Source: Ruminococcaceae bacterium UBA1448
GTDB lineage: Bacteria; Bacillota; Clostridia; Oscillospirales; Ruminococcaceae
Direction: 5' to 3'
NCBI GenBank assembly: GCA_002329405.1
Contig: DCTE01000034.1
Location: 1,791-30,019 of the forward strand
Length of the DNA stretch: 28,229 nucleotides
Shown: piece after piece, positions 14,742 to 22,680 of the stretch
Position numbering within the stretch: position 1 is the first letter of the stretch
How the letters are laid out: every line of letters starts with the position of its first letter
The notes under the pieces: generated by a model
What the model was told of the DNA's origin: nothing
The model's input: only the letters and a program-made list of their open reading frames with translations
Databases searched by the model: none
Program-made: the position numbers and the translations under genes

Positions 14742-16082
14742 ATGGCGTTAACTTTCAACAACTCTTATCTGAAAGGCTTTATGAGCGATCATGAAATTGA
14801 CGCGCTCGCACCTTTTATCAAAACCTCTCACGATATGCTGCATGCCGGAACTGGTCTGGGCAACGATTTCCTCGGATGGGTCAATCTTCCGACCGATTAC
14901 GACAAAGAAGAATTTGAACGCATCAAAAAGGCAGCTAAAAAGATTCAGGAACAGGCGGATGTTCTGGTTGTTCTGGGTATCGGCGGCTCTTATCTGGGTG
15001 CCCGCGCTGTCATCGAAGTCATCAAATCCCAGATGTACAACAATCTGGCCAAAAAGACTCCTCAGATCTATTTTGCCGGCAACAGCGTAAGCCCATCCTA
15101 TCTTCAGGAGATCATCTCGCTGTGCAAAGGCAAAGACGTCGCAGTCAATGTCATCTCCAAATCCGGTACAACAACCGAAACCGCCCTTGCTTTCCGTGTC
15201 TTTAAGAAGCTGTTGGAAGACAAATACGGCGAAGGTGCAAAAGACCGCATCTATGCAACAACCGACCGCAAGAAAGGCACGCTGAAAGAGCTGTCCGACA
15301 AGATGGGTTATGAAACCTTTGTTGTCCCGGACGATGTCGGCGGACGTTTCTCGGTTCTGACCGCTGTTGGCCTGCTGCCGATCGCAGCTGCCGGTATTGA
15401 TATCGACGCGCTGATGGAAGGCGCGAGAGCTGCTCAGAATGCCCTGATGGATCCTTCTGTTGAAACCAATGACGCATATCGTTATGCAGCTACCCGTTTT
15501 GCCATGAAGCAGAAAGGCAAAGCAATGGAACTGCTGGTCTCCTTTGACCCCTGCTTTGCAACGATGGCTGAATGGTACAAACAGCTGTACGGCGAGAGCC
15601 AGGGCAAGGATGGAAAGGGTTTGTTCCCCTCTTCTGTCACCTTCTCCACCGACCTGCATTCGCTGGGCCAGATCATTCAGGACGGTTCCAAGATGCTGTT
15701 TGAGACCTTTGTCGATATCAAGAAGCCGAAACAGGACTTCTTTATCGAAAACGACCCCGACAACATGGACGGCCTGAACTTCCTGTCCAACCAGGAAATG
15801 AGCATTGTCAACGCAACTGTCATGCAAGCGACCCTGCTGGCACACTCGGAAGGCGGCGTCCCCTGCGCTGTACTGGAAATGCCGACCATCAATGAATATG
15901 AAATCGGCTATCTGATCTACTTTTTCGAAAAGGCCTGCGCTGTCGAAGGTTATATGATGGGCATTAACCCCTTTGACCAGCCCGGCGTTGAAAGCTATAA
16001 AAAGAACATGTTTGCACTGCTTGGTAAACCTGGTTATGAAAAACTGGGTGAAGAGCTGAAAGCAAAGATGGGCAAAGAATAA
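14742..16082 (+). CDS. pgi: Glucose-6-phosphate isomerase
   Basis: A 446-aa enzyme interconverting glucose-6-phosphate and fructose-6-phosphate in glycolysis and gluconeogenesis; the length matches the Bacillus type (about 450). Motifs seen: GIGGSYLGAR (sugar-phosphate SIS fold), VISKSGTTTETALAF, VGGRFSVLTAVGLLPIA (PGI signature 1), LYGESQGKDGKGLFP with the catalytic Glu, and GINPFDQPGVESYKK near the end. Codon use is strongly biased, as expected for a highly expressed gene. A ribosome site, AGAGGGGG, lies about 9 bases before the ATG. It has its own promoter. Confidence 0.97.
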   Translation: MALTFNNSYLKGFMSDHEIDALAPFIKTSHDMLHAGTGLGNDFLGWVNLPTDYDKEEFERIKKAAKKIQEQADVLVVLGIGGSYLGARAVIEVIKSQMYNNLAKKTPQIYFAGNSVSPSYLQEIISLCKGKDVAVNVISKSGTTTETALAFRVFKKLLEDKYGEGAKDRIYATTDRKKGTLKELSDKMGYETFVVPDDVGGRFSVLTAVGLLPIAAAGIDIDALMEGARAAQNALMDPSVETNDAYRYAATRFAMKQKGKAMELLVSFDPCFATMAEWYKQLYGESQGKDGKGLFPSSVTFSTDLHSLGQIIQDGSKMLFETFVDIKKPKQDFFIENDPDNMDGLNFLSNQEMSIVNATVMQATLLAHSEGGVPCAVLEMPTINEYEIGYLIYFFEKACAVEGYMMGINPFDQPGVESYKKNMFALLGKPGYEKLGEELKAKMGKE

Positions 16083-16099
16083 GATAATTTAAATTTAAG

Positions 16100-16167
16100 C
16101 AGAAAGCCATTCGGACAACTGTCTGAACGGCCTTCTGTCTAAATAAATGAAACAGGCCTTCTGTTTC
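16100..16167. repeat. Two adjacent hairpins downstream of pgi
   Basis: 16100-16137 is a long inverted repeat (CAGAAAGCC...GGCCTTCTG with TTCGGACA/TGTCTGAA inside) whose two mismatches are A.C on the plus strand but G.U wobbles on the minus strand. 16149-16167 is GAAACAG/CTGTTTC with a 5-nt loop. GGCCTTCTGT occurs twice (16129-16138, 16155-16164). Neither has a strong T-run. They could stabilise or end pgi mRNA. Confidence 0.55.
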
Positions 16168-16188
16168 GGAAAAATGGAGGTACCTATT

Positions 16189-16599
16189 ATGATTAAACTG
16201 ATTGTCGGTAACAAAGGATCCGGTAAAACAAAACTGTTGATTGATCTGGTCACCAAAGCGGCCAACACTTCCAATGGTAATGTTGTTTGTATCGAAAAAG
16301 AACCCAAGCTCACTTTTGATATCCCTTCTTCTGTCCGTCTGATGGAAACCTGCAAAGACAGCATCGAAGGTTATGAAGAATTTTACGGTTATATTACCGG
16401 CGTTCTGTCCGGTAACTTTGATATTACCGATCTGTTCATCGACTCTACCCTGAAGATCGGCGGACGCGACCTGAACAAGCTGGCTTGCTTCCTTGAAAAA
16501 CTTTCCAAGGCAATCGGCAGCAGAGAGCTGAACGTGGTTATGACCATTTCGGCTGACAAAGAAGAGCTTCCTGTCTCTGTCCGTTCCTACATTATGTAA
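16189..16599 (+). CDS. Small P-loop protein of unknown function
   Basis: A 136-aa protein starting MIKLIVGNKGSGKTK, a clear Walker A motif (GxxGxGKT, residues 7-14). LFIDSTLK (about 84-91) resembles a Walker B strand ending in an acidic residue. The rest has an alpha/beta pattern compatible with a minimal P-loop NTPase; no known partner domain is visible. Similar short proteins occur as conserved hypothetical genes in Clostridia; I cannot name a function. The start at 16189 is supported by GGAGG eight bases upstream; the frame runs up to 16147 through a hairpin. It ends at a bidirectional terminator shared with spoVG. Confidence 0.8.
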   Translation: MIKLIVGNKGSGKTKLLIDLVTKAANTSNGNVVCIEKEPKLTFDIPSSVRLMETCKDSIEGYEEFYGYITGVLSGNFDITDLFIDSTLKIGGRDLNKLACFLEKLSKAIGSRELNVVMTISADKEELPVSVRSYIM

Positions 16600-16610
16600 T
16601 GATGGTTTTT

Positions 16611-16646
16611 AAAAAGCGGTCTCCCGGATGGGAGGCCGCTTTTTTA
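16611..16646. terminator. Bidirectional terminator between the P-loop gene and spoVG
   Basis: AAAAAGCGGTCTCCC (16611-16625) pairs with GGGAGGCCGCTTTTTT (from 16630), one wobble pair, GGAT loop, with A/T-runs on both sides. It serves both convergent genes. Confidence 0.9.
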
Positions 16647-16662
16647 TAATCTGCCGGAAATC

Positions 16663-17025
16663 TTAGCTGATGGCAGCTGGCTGGATAACCGCTGCCGCGG
16701 GCACGGCAGGGGGCGTAAAATGACTGTCCCAGTAGTCCCCATATGGCATCCGGGCAATTGTATCTGCCCGCTGTTTTTCCCGGCGGTAAGCATCCAGCAC
16801 CGCATCTTCCAACTGTTTGCGGGCAGCCGGTGTGATCGGGTGGACAATGTCGCGAAAGACACCGCCTGTCTCTCTTCTGGATGGCATCGCCACGAAAAGC
16901 CGCTGAGGGCCTTCAATCACCTTTAAATCATGAATCGCGATCTCATCCCCTACAGTCACCGAGACCACCGCGCGCAGTCTCCCCTCTTCCATCAGTTTGC
17001 GTACCTTGATATCTGTAATCTGCAT
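16663..17025 (-). CDS. spoVG: SpoVG-family septation/RNA-binding regulator
   Basis: A 120-aa protein starting MQITDIKVRKLMEEGRLRAVVSVTVGDEIAIHDLKVIEG, the hallmark SpoVG sequence, continuing with AMPSRRETGGVFRDIVHPITPAARKQLEDAVLDAY. SpoVG is a small nucleic-acid-binding regulator linked to sporulation, septation and virulence gene control. Past about residue 95 it has an Ala/Pro-rich tail (FTPPAVPAAAVIQPAA), which is commonly variable. The start at 17025 follows GGACGGAG; the frame reaches an ATG at 17055 that lacks family similarity. Confidence 0.95.
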   Translation of the reverse strand: MQITDIKVRKLMEEGRLRAVVSVTVGDEIAIHDLKVIEGPQRLFVAMPSRRETGGVFRDIVHPITPAARKQLEDAVLDAYRREKQRADTIARMPYGDYWDSHFTPPAVPAAAVIQPAAIS

Positions 17026-17227
17026 AAAACTCCGTCCTTTCTTTTCACGGGTCATTTATTGTCAGCCGCTTTTGTCTGACATATCCATATTGTGGGCATG
17101 TGACGGCAATTTATACAAAGCCGGGCCGGGTAATGTAAAGATACCGTGAAAAATATCCCGTTTATCTTGCACTTTTCGGTTGAATATGGTACTATTGAAA
17201 CAGTATATCAGAAAGGTATGATTGATT

Positions 17228-17773
17228 ATGGATACTTATTGCGAGTATATCGTCAAGAAGAAAAACGGCGGCAGGGAAATGGCACTGCGTGCACTGATCG
17301 TTGTCGGTGCGTTGGTGCTGTTCCTGATTTTCATGTTTTTGGGAACAGTGGTCGGTGCTTTCTCAATGATCACGACCCTGCTGGCGTTTGGCTCGCTGTA
17401 CGGCGGCTATCTGCTGATCACCAGCATGAACATTGAATATGAATACATCGTCACCAATGGTGAAATGGATGTCGACAAGATCATTGCCAAGCGCAAAAGA
17501 AAACGGATGCTGACCGTCAACGCGCGCAGCTTTGAAAAGTTTGGCCCATTCAAGGAAGCAGAACATGCCAATGAAAGCTATTCCAACCGTGTTTATGCCT
17601 GCACTTCTCCTGACGATCCGGGCTGCTATTATGCCGTGCTGACACACCAGACGATGGGACGGATTCTGCTGGTGTTTACTCCCAACGATAATGTGTTGGA
17701 AAATCTGAAATCTTATATTCCCAGACAGGCGGGCGGTCATGCTTTTTACGGGAATCGACCTGACGGAAATTGA
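17228..17773 (+). CDS. DUF6106-like membrane protein
   Basis: A 181-aa protein: a short cytoplasmic N-terminus (MDTYCEYIVKKKNGG), two adjacent hydrophobic segments (about 20-42 and 45-65), then a soluble domain of about 110 residues containing YEYIVTNGEMDVDKIIAKRKRKRM. The MDxYxExIVxxK start recalls the clostridial DUF6106 family; the function is unknown. An alternative TTG start lies at 17222, five bases after AAAGG; the ATG at 17228 is preferred for its family-like start. The end overlaps acpS by 35 bases, implying co-transcription and translational coupling. Likely promoter: TTGAAT at 17180-17185 with TATATC 18 bases on. Confidence 0.75.
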   Translation: MDTYCEYIVKKKNGGREMALRALIVVGALVLFLIFMFLGTVVGAFSMITTLLAFGSLYGGYLLITSMNIEYEYIVTNGEMDVDKIIAKRKRKRMLTVNARSFEKFGPFKEAEHANESYSNRVYACTSPDDPGCYYAVLTHQTMGRILLVFTPNDNVLENLKSYIPRQAGGHAFYGNRPDGN

Positions 17774-18131
17774 GCGGATCAAAAAGAGCTGTCAAAACCC
17801 TCGTTTTATAGCGAGGGTTTTTTCTGCAAAAGAGCAGGAATATTTCGCCTCGAAAAGAAATCCTTATCCGTCTATGGCAGCCGCCTTTGCGGCAAAAGAG
17901 GCGTTTTCCAAAGCACTGGGAACCGGTATCCGCGGTTTTGAGCTGAACGAAGTTTCAGTGGAGCATGATCCGCTTGGTGCACCGTTTTTTACTTTTACAG
18001 GACATGCCGCCGAAATTGTCCGGCAGCGGAAGCTGTCCTTTTCCCTGTCGCTGACCCATACCGATACTGTCGCGGCCGCCTTTGTCGTCGCGACAGAAAC
18101 CGATCTGGATACAAACCAAATCATCAGATAA
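17739..18131 (+). CDS. acpS: Holo-[acyl-carrier-protein] synthase
   Basis: A 130-aa enzyme that moves 4'-phosphopantetheine from CoA to the serine of apo-ACP, activating fatty acid synthesis. The Mg-binding residues are Asp7 in GIDLTEIERI and Glu54 in AAFAAKEAFSKALGTGI; the end SLSLTHTDTVAAAFVVA is typical. It overlaps the preceding gene by 35 bases and has a poor ribosome site (GGCGGGCGG), fitting coupled translation. A terminator-like hairpin (17794-17823) lies inside codons 19-29. The nearby coaBC makes the CoA precursor, so the cluster joins CoA supply and use. Confidence 0.95.
   Translation: MLFTGIDLTEIERIKKSCQNPRFIARVFSAKEQEYFASKRNPYPSMAAAFAAKEAFSKALGTGIRGFELNEVSVEHDPLGAPFFTFTGHAAEIVRQRKLSFSLSLTHTDTVAAAFVVATETDLDTNQIIR
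17794..17823 (+). terminator. Intrinsic-terminator-like hairpin inside acpS
   Basis: AAAACCCTCG (17794-17803) pairs perfectly with CGAGGGTTTT (17812-17821), loop of 8 nt, followed by T to 17823 (six T in all). It has the form of a rho-independent terminator but lies within the acpS reading frame, about 55 bases after its start. Translating ribosomes would normally prevent it from forming. Confidence 0.6.
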
Positions 18132-18153
18132 CCTTGTCTGAAAGGAGACAGTT

Positions 18154-18681
18154 ATGGCAAAACTCCGAAAGATGCTCGGCAAACCGGACAGCCCATGTTC
18201 CGTCGCGCTGATGCGGCTGATTGAAACCCAGAGCCAGCAAACCCTCAGCCGCTGGGCAGTAGAATATACAGCCCGGCGCTGTCTTCCGATCTTTGCAAAG
18301 CAGCTGGCGGAAGATACCCGCCCGTCGGATGCGCTCAACAGCTGCCGCGCATACTTAAGCGGGAAACTCCGGCTGGCAGAAGTAAAACCGTTTTTAAAAG
18401 CTGCCCGGCAGGCTGCACAGGATGCAGACCAGTTTCCAGCCGCGCAGGCAGCTGCCAGAGCAATTGCAACCGCCTGTGCTGTTGTCCAAAACCCGCCCGG
18501 AGCACTGGGATTTACCTTTTACTGTGCTGCGGCGGTCGCTTATGACGAAGCAGGTGTCGATCAACCGGCAGCTGTTTATGACCAGCTGGCTGAAAAAGAA
18601 TTTGAAGAGATCCTGCGTTCCTTGCAGCAGGCAGCACTTCCCGACGAACCAAATCCTGTTAAAATTGACTGGAACTGCTGA
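18154..18681 (+). CDS. Imm-5-like putative immunity-family protein
   Basis: A 175-aa, Ala-rich helical protein with MAKLRKMLGKPDSPCSVALM, EDTRPSDALNSCRAYLSG, AAQAAARAIATACAVV and PNPVKIDWNC. These segments match, from memory, the family annotated as putative immunity protein (Imm-5-like, PF21805). Members are common as stand-alone genes in gut Clostridia and Actinobacteria, and the immunity label rests on distant similarity, so the real role is open. No toxin gene is nearby; the gene sits in an acpS-coaBC housekeeping row. AAGGAG is 6 bases before the ATG. Confidence 0.75.
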   Translation: MAKLRKMLGKPDSPCSVALMRLIETQSQQTLSRWAVEYTARRCLPIFAKQLAEDTRPSDALNSCRAYLSGKLRLAEVKPFLKAARQAAQDADQFPAAQAAARAIATACAVVQNPPGALGFTFYCAAAVAYDEAGVDQPAAVYDQLAEKEFEEILRSLQQAALPDEPNPVKIDWNC

Positions 18682-18726
18682 CCCGTTTGATCACCAATTA
18701 TTTGTTGATGAAAGGATGAAGATGTG

Positions 18727-19962
18727 ATGGCTGAATTGACCGGAAAAACAATTTTAGTCGGTGTCTCGGGCGGTATCGCCGCTTACAAGATGCCCAATCT
18801 TGTCAGTATGCTGGTACAGAATGGCGCGGATGTCCATGTCCTGCTGACTGAAAACGCAAAAAATATTATTCCGCCTCTTCCATTTGAAGCACTGACCGGC
18901 AACCGCTGTTTGACCAGCCCATTTGAGCGGAGCGACCCACCGGTCATCCATCATATTGCACTTGCGAAAAAAGCGGACCTGTTGTTTCTTGCGCCTGCAT
19001 CTGCGGATATTATTGGGAAATGTGCCAACGGAATTGCTGACGACATGCTGACTTCGACCATTCTGGCCTGTCAGTGCCCGATCTATTTTGCACCAGCAAT
19101 GAACGACCGGATGTATACCAATTCGATTGTGCAGGAAAATATGGAGAAGCTCCGGCGGCATGGCTGGCATCAAATTGACCCGGCTGTCGGACACCTCGCC
19201 TGCGGCGGTGCAGGACTGGGAAAAATGCCCAACCCGGAAGAATTATACCTGTATATTCAGCGGGAACTGGCCTGCAAAAAGGATATGGCCGGGCTGAAAC
19301 TGCTGGTGACAGCCGGCGCAACCCAGGAAGCCATCGACCCGGTCCGCTATATCACCAACCATTCCTCCGGCAAGATGGGCTATGCGATTGCAAAAGCCGC
19401 TATGCTCCGCGGAGCAGATGTTACACTGGTCAGCGGCCGTACCGCCCTGACGCCTTCCCCGTTTGTTCATACAGTAGACGTTGTATCGGCAGCAGATATG
19501 TACCGCGAGGTAACGGCGCGTGCCCCAGAGCAGGATATCATTATCAAAGCTGCCGCCGTCGCGGATTATACCCCGGCAGAGGTTGCAGATGAAAAAATCA
19601 AAAAGAAAGACGGTGATCTGTCCATTTTGCTTACCCGTACCCAGGATATTCTGGGTTATCTCGGTGCCCACCGTGTCCCCGGCCAGGTGCTCTGCGGTTT
19701 TTCGATGGAAACGGAGCATATGCTGGAAAACTCCCGCAAAAAGCTGAAAAAGAAAAATGTCGACCTGATCGCTGCCAACAACGTCAAAGTTGCCGGCGCT
19801 GGGTTCCAAGGAGATACCAACGTGCTGACACTGATTACCCGGGAGAATGAGGTCGAACTGCCGCTGATGAGCAAGGAACAGGCAGCGCATCAGCTGCTGG
19901 ATAAGCTGCTGGAGATCCGGCTTGAACTTGGACACAAAGGAGAATTTGGCGATGATGACTGA
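18727..19962 (+). CDS. coaBC: Bifunctional phosphopantothenoylcysteine decarboxylase / phosphopantothenate-cysteine ligase
   Basis: A 411-aa enzyme doing two steps of coenzyme A synthesis. The N-terminal flavoprotein CoaC half (about 1-185) has the active-site His pair at 75-76 (HHIALAKKAD), PAMN at 123-126 and the catalytic Cys159 in GHLACGGAGLGKMP. The C-terminal CoaB half (about 187-411) has NHSSGKMGYAIAKAA at 211, AAAVADY and KIKKK for nucleotide and phosphopantothenate binding. An in-frame GTG at 18724 is possible; ATG at 18727 is chosen with AAAGGA ten bases upstream. Its last 11 bases overlap the next gene. Confidence 0.96.
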   Translation: MAELTGKTILVGVSGGIAAYKMPNLVSMLVQNGADVHVLLTENAKNIIPPLPFEALTGNRCLTSPFERSDPPVIHHIALAKKADLLFLAPASADIIGKCANGIADDMLTSTILACQCPIYFAPAMNDRMYTNSIVQENMEKLRRHGWHQIDPAVGHLACGGAGLGKMPNPEELYLYIQRELACKKDMAGLKLLVTAGATQEAIDPVRYITNHSSGKMGYAIAKAAMLRGADVTLVSGRTALTPSPFVHTVDVVSAADMYREVTARAPEQDIIIKAAAVADYTPAEVADEKIKKKDGDLSILLTRTQDILGYLGAHRVPGQVLCGFSMETEHMLENSRKKLKKKNVDLIAANNVKVAGAGFQGDTNVLTLITRENEVELPLMSKEQAAHQLLDKLLEIRLELGHKGEFGDDD

Positions 19963-20317
19963 CTTTTCGGTCCTGTCAGCGATTCTGGACGCCTATCCGT
20001 ATCAAATCGTTTTCTGCGACCGCAACCATATTATCCAATATATGAACAAGGCCGCCCACAAACGTTATGATGGAAGAATCGGCATTGGAGACAGCATCTT
20101 TGGCTGTCACAATCAGGGTTCCTGCCAAAAAATCGAGGCGTTTCTTACCCGCGCCGACGCAGGCGAAGAGGAAATGTTTGAAGCAATCAACCCTGCCCGT
20201 CAGGAACGGGAGTTTTTTACCCCGGTCCGCGACCAGCAGGGAAAAGTCATTGGCTATTTTGAGCGGCACGAATTTTACGGCGAGCTGAAAGACAATGGAA
20301 TATCCGGCATCGAATAA
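19952..20317 (+). CDS. Single-domain PAS protein
   Basis: A 121-aa protein that is essentially one PAS fold: LSAILDAYPYQIVFCDRNHIIQYMNKAA is the typical start of the domain, and PVRDQQGKVIGYFERHEFY is its last strands. A short central motif, DSIFGCHNQGSC, contains His and two Cys and recurs in PAS proteins of anaerobes; it might bind metal or haem (inference). There is no output domain, so it would act by binding a partner. It overlaps coaBC by 11 bases and the TraX gene by 23, so it is made from the same transcript. AAAGGAG lies 9 bases before the ATG. Confidence 0.8.
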   Translation: MMTDFSVLSAILDAYPYQIVFCDRNHIIQYMNKAAHKRYDGRIGIGDSIFGCHNQGSCQKIEAFLTRADAGEEEMFEAINPARQEREFFTPVRDQQGKVIGYFERHEFYGELKDNGISGIE

Positions 20318-21047
20318 ACGGCCGGGACTGACCGGCGGCGGGCTGAAACTGATTGCAATTGTCTGTATGCTGATCGACCATATTGCCTGGGCCTTTGTAC
20401 CGACCGTTTCTGCCGCTGGGATTGTCATGCACACACTGGGACGGATTACCGCGCCGGTCATGTGTTTTATGCTGGCAGAAGGTTACCGGCACACAAGCAA
20501 CTTTAAACGATACGCCCACAGGCTTGCCATATTTGCTGCTGTCTCCTATCTGCCGTTTATTCTGTTTCTTGAAGGCGGTCTGCCGGAAGACAGCAGCGCT
20601 CTGCTGAGTCTGAACATGATCTATACCCTGTTACTGGCACTGCTTGCTCTGTGGGCTGACGAACATCTGAAAGGTGCAGACCGGCTGATGGCGATTGGTG
20701 GGCTCTGCTTTTTGTCGCTGCTGGGAGACTGGCCGGTAATGGCAATCCTGTATACCCTGAATTTTGCCCGCAACCGGGGAGATAAAAAGCGGATGGTCGG
20801 AATATTTATTCTGATTCCAACCATCTTTACGCTGTATTCCATCCTGAGCGGACTACTCAACAGGTATCCTGTAGACGATCTGCTGGCTGGATGTCTGCCC
20901 CAGATGGGCACGGTTCTTTCACTGCCGCTGATTGGGCGGTACAATGGCAAAAAGGGTGGGAAAACCGGCGGGAAATGGTTTTTCTACTGGTTTTATCCGG
21001 CTCATTTACTGCTGCTGGCGATCATTCAGATGGCTGTTTATAGATGA
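20295..21047 (+). CDS. TraX-family membrane protein
   Basis: A 250-aa polytopic membrane protein with seven to eight hydrophobic segments. LTGGGLKLIAIVCMLIDHIAW near the start, then LGRITAPVMCFMLAEGYRHT, match the TraX family, named for the F-plasmid pilin N-acetylase; chromosomal Firmicute members are of unknown substrate and probably membrane acyltransferases. The end WFFYWFYPAHLLLLAII is also typical. It starts inside the PAS gene (23-base overlap) without a strong ribosome site, suggesting coupling. There are no conjugation genes around, so a transfer function is not indicated. Confidence 0.85.
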   Translation: MEYPASNKRPGLTGGGLKLIAIVCMLIDHIAWAFVPTVSAAGIVMHTLGRITAPVMCFMLAEGYRHTSNFKRYAHRLAIFAAVSYLPFILFLEGGLPEDSSALLSLNMIYTLLLALLALWADEHLKGADRLMAIGGLCFLSLLGDWPVMAILYTLNFARNRGDKKRMVGIFILIPTIFTLYSILSGLLNRYPVDDLLAGCLPQMGTVLSLPLIGRYNGKKGGKTGGKWFFYWFYPAHLLLLAIIQMAVYR

Positions 21048-21062
21048 CAAGGGAGTGAAAAA

Positions 21063-22613
21063 ATGCTTATACTGACTGGAGATCAGATGCGTGCCGCCGA
21101 AAAACTGGCGGTCGAAGCCGGTATCAGCTTTGAACAGCTGATGGAAAATGCCGGAAACGGTGCTGCCGATGCGATCATCGGGCGTTTTGGGAAACTGCTT
21201 GTCCCCGGAGCCAGCATTCTAATCCTATTGGGACGCGGAAACAACGGCGGAGATGGCCTGGTTATTGCGCGGGTGCTGCTCCAATGGCAGCCTCAACTGA
21301 CGATAGATCTGGTGTTCTGTCTGGACGGACCGCTCTCCTCTCTTGCCGCACTAAATCTGTCGCGGCTGAAGGAATACCCGCAGATTCGTGTCTGGAACCA
21401 GCCGGACCAGCAGACTTTTTCCATGCTCTGTCAGAGAAGCTGTCTGATTCTCGACGGCATTTTTGGAACCGGATTCCACGGCCAGCTGCCTGAAACGGCA
21501 GCTCTTGCTGTGCAGACAGCCAACAGCAGCTCCGCAAAAAGGATTGCACTGGATATCCCGACCGGTATCAACGGAGACAACGGTCTCGCCGCGGACAACA
21601 GCTTTCAGGCAGATATTACCTATGCCTTTGCCGCAAAAAAACCAGCGCATATTCTCAAATCCTCCCGTTTTCTCTGCGGAGAGGTTGAAGTCATTGAAAT
21701 CGGCATTGACCAGCAGATGCTGGGCCGAGCAGGCGGTATTATACTGGCCGATCAGCAAACTGTCCGTCCGCTGCTTCCACCCCGCAGACCGGATTCCAAC
21801 AAGGGCAGCTACGGAAGGCTTCTGATCGCCGGCGGATGCCGTACGATGACCGGAGCAGTCCTGCTTGCATCTCAGGCCGCCGCCCGATGCGGTGTGGGAC
21901 TGGTTATGGCGGCGGCTCCGGAACAGGCACTGCTCCCCATCCGCATCTGTCTGCCGGAAGCACTGCAATGTTCTCTGCCGCTGGCTGAATCGGGGGCAGT
22001 ATCGCCCGAAGCCACTTCTGTGCTGTTGAAGAAAATAAATGGATGGTCAACAGCTGTCCTCTGTGGCTGTGGAATGAGCCTGACGGATGAAACGCAGCAA
22101 CTGGTATCCGATCTAGTGGATAATGCTCAAGTCCCCATGGTGCTGGATGCAGACGCGCTGAACGCTCTTGCAAAAATTGGAGCAGAGAAGCTGAAAAAAG
22201 CACAGGCACCGGTCATCCTGACGCCGCACATGATGGAATTTTCCCGCCTGAGTGGACTGACGATTGACGACATTCGGGAAAACCGGTTTGCAGTCGCGGC
22301 AGATTTTGCACAGAAATACGGGGTCACATTGGTACTAAAAGATGCGACCACTGTGATTGCGTCGGATGGACAGTTGTTTATCAATGAAAACGGTAATCCC
22401 GGACTGTCCAAAGGCGGCAGCGGTGATACTCTCGGCGGTATAATCGCCGCTTTTCTGGCGCAGGGTATTTCTCCCAAGGCAGCCGCTTTGTGCGGTGTAT
22501 ATCTGCACGCAGCGGCTGGAGATCTTGCCGAACAGCAGCTGACTGCCTATGCGATGCTGCCGCAGGATGTCATCCGCTGTCTGCCGGATGTGTTCAAACA
22601 GCTGCTTAATTGA
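21063..22613 (+). CDS. nnr: Bifunctional NAD(P)H-hydrate epimerase / ADP-dependent NAD(P)H-hydrate dehydratase
   Basis: A 516-aa metabolite-repair enzyme restoring damaged NADHX/NADPHX. The N-terminal YjeF_N epimerase domain (about 1-215) has GRGNNGGDGLVIAR, ILDGIFGTGFHG and ALDIPTGINGDNG. The C-terminal ribokinase-like dehydratase (about 225-510) has KGSYGRLLIAGGC, VLDADALNAL, ILTPHMMEFSRLSG and GNPGLSKGGSGDTLGGIIAAF. The order matches the common bacterial fusion. It starts 15 bases after the TraX gene and often neighbours acpS in Firmicutes, in line with this row. AGGGAG(TG) precedes the start by about 7 bases. The unit ends at a hairpin at 22629. Confidence 0.95.
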   Translation: MLILTGDQMRAAEKLAVEAGISFEQLMENAGNGAADAIIGRFGKLLVPGASILILLGRGNNGGDGLVIARVLLQWQPQLTIDLVFCLDGPLSSLAALNLSRLKEYPQIRVWNQPDQQTFSMLCQRSCLILDGIFGTGFHGQLPETAALAVQTANSSSAKRIALDIPTGINGDNGLAADNSFQADITYAFAAKKPAHILKSSRFLCGEVEVIEIGIDQQMLGRAGGIILADQQTVRPLLPPRRPDSNKGSYGRLLIAGGCRTMTGAVLLASQAAARCGVGLVMAAAPEQALLPIRICLPEALQCSLPLAESGAVSPEATSVLLKKINGWSTAVLCGCGMSLTDETQQLVSDLVDNAQVPMVLDADALNALAKIGAEKLKKAQAPVILTPHMMEFSRLSGLTIDDIRENRFAVAADFAQKYGVTLVLKDATTVIASDGQLFINENGNPGLSKGGSGDTLGGIIAAFLAQGISPKAAALCGVYLHAAAGDLAEQQLTAYAMLPQDVIRCLPDVFKQLLN

Positions 22614-22628
22614 ATTTAGCCATAAACA

Positions 22629-22680
22629 GAACAGGCCGCCCTTTCGCAATATGGAAGGGCGGCTTGTTCATTTATTTTGC
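22629..22680 (+). terminator. Terminator between nnr and aroK
   Basis: GAACAGGCCGCCCTTTC (22629-22645) pairs with 22653-22669 (two imperfect pairs) followed by a T-rich stretch TTTATTTT on the plus strand. It closes the plus-strand row and, read the other way, lies right after the aroK stop. Confidence 0.75.

Noticed and set aside
18154..18681. Toxin-immunity or defence island
   Set aside because: No toxin, secretion or nuclease gene lies nearby and all neighbours are housekeeping genes.
20295..21047. Conjugative element suggested by the TraX-family protein
   Set aside because: There is no relaxase, type IV secretion, integrase or att-like repeat around; chromosomal TraX-family proteins are common outside conjugation.
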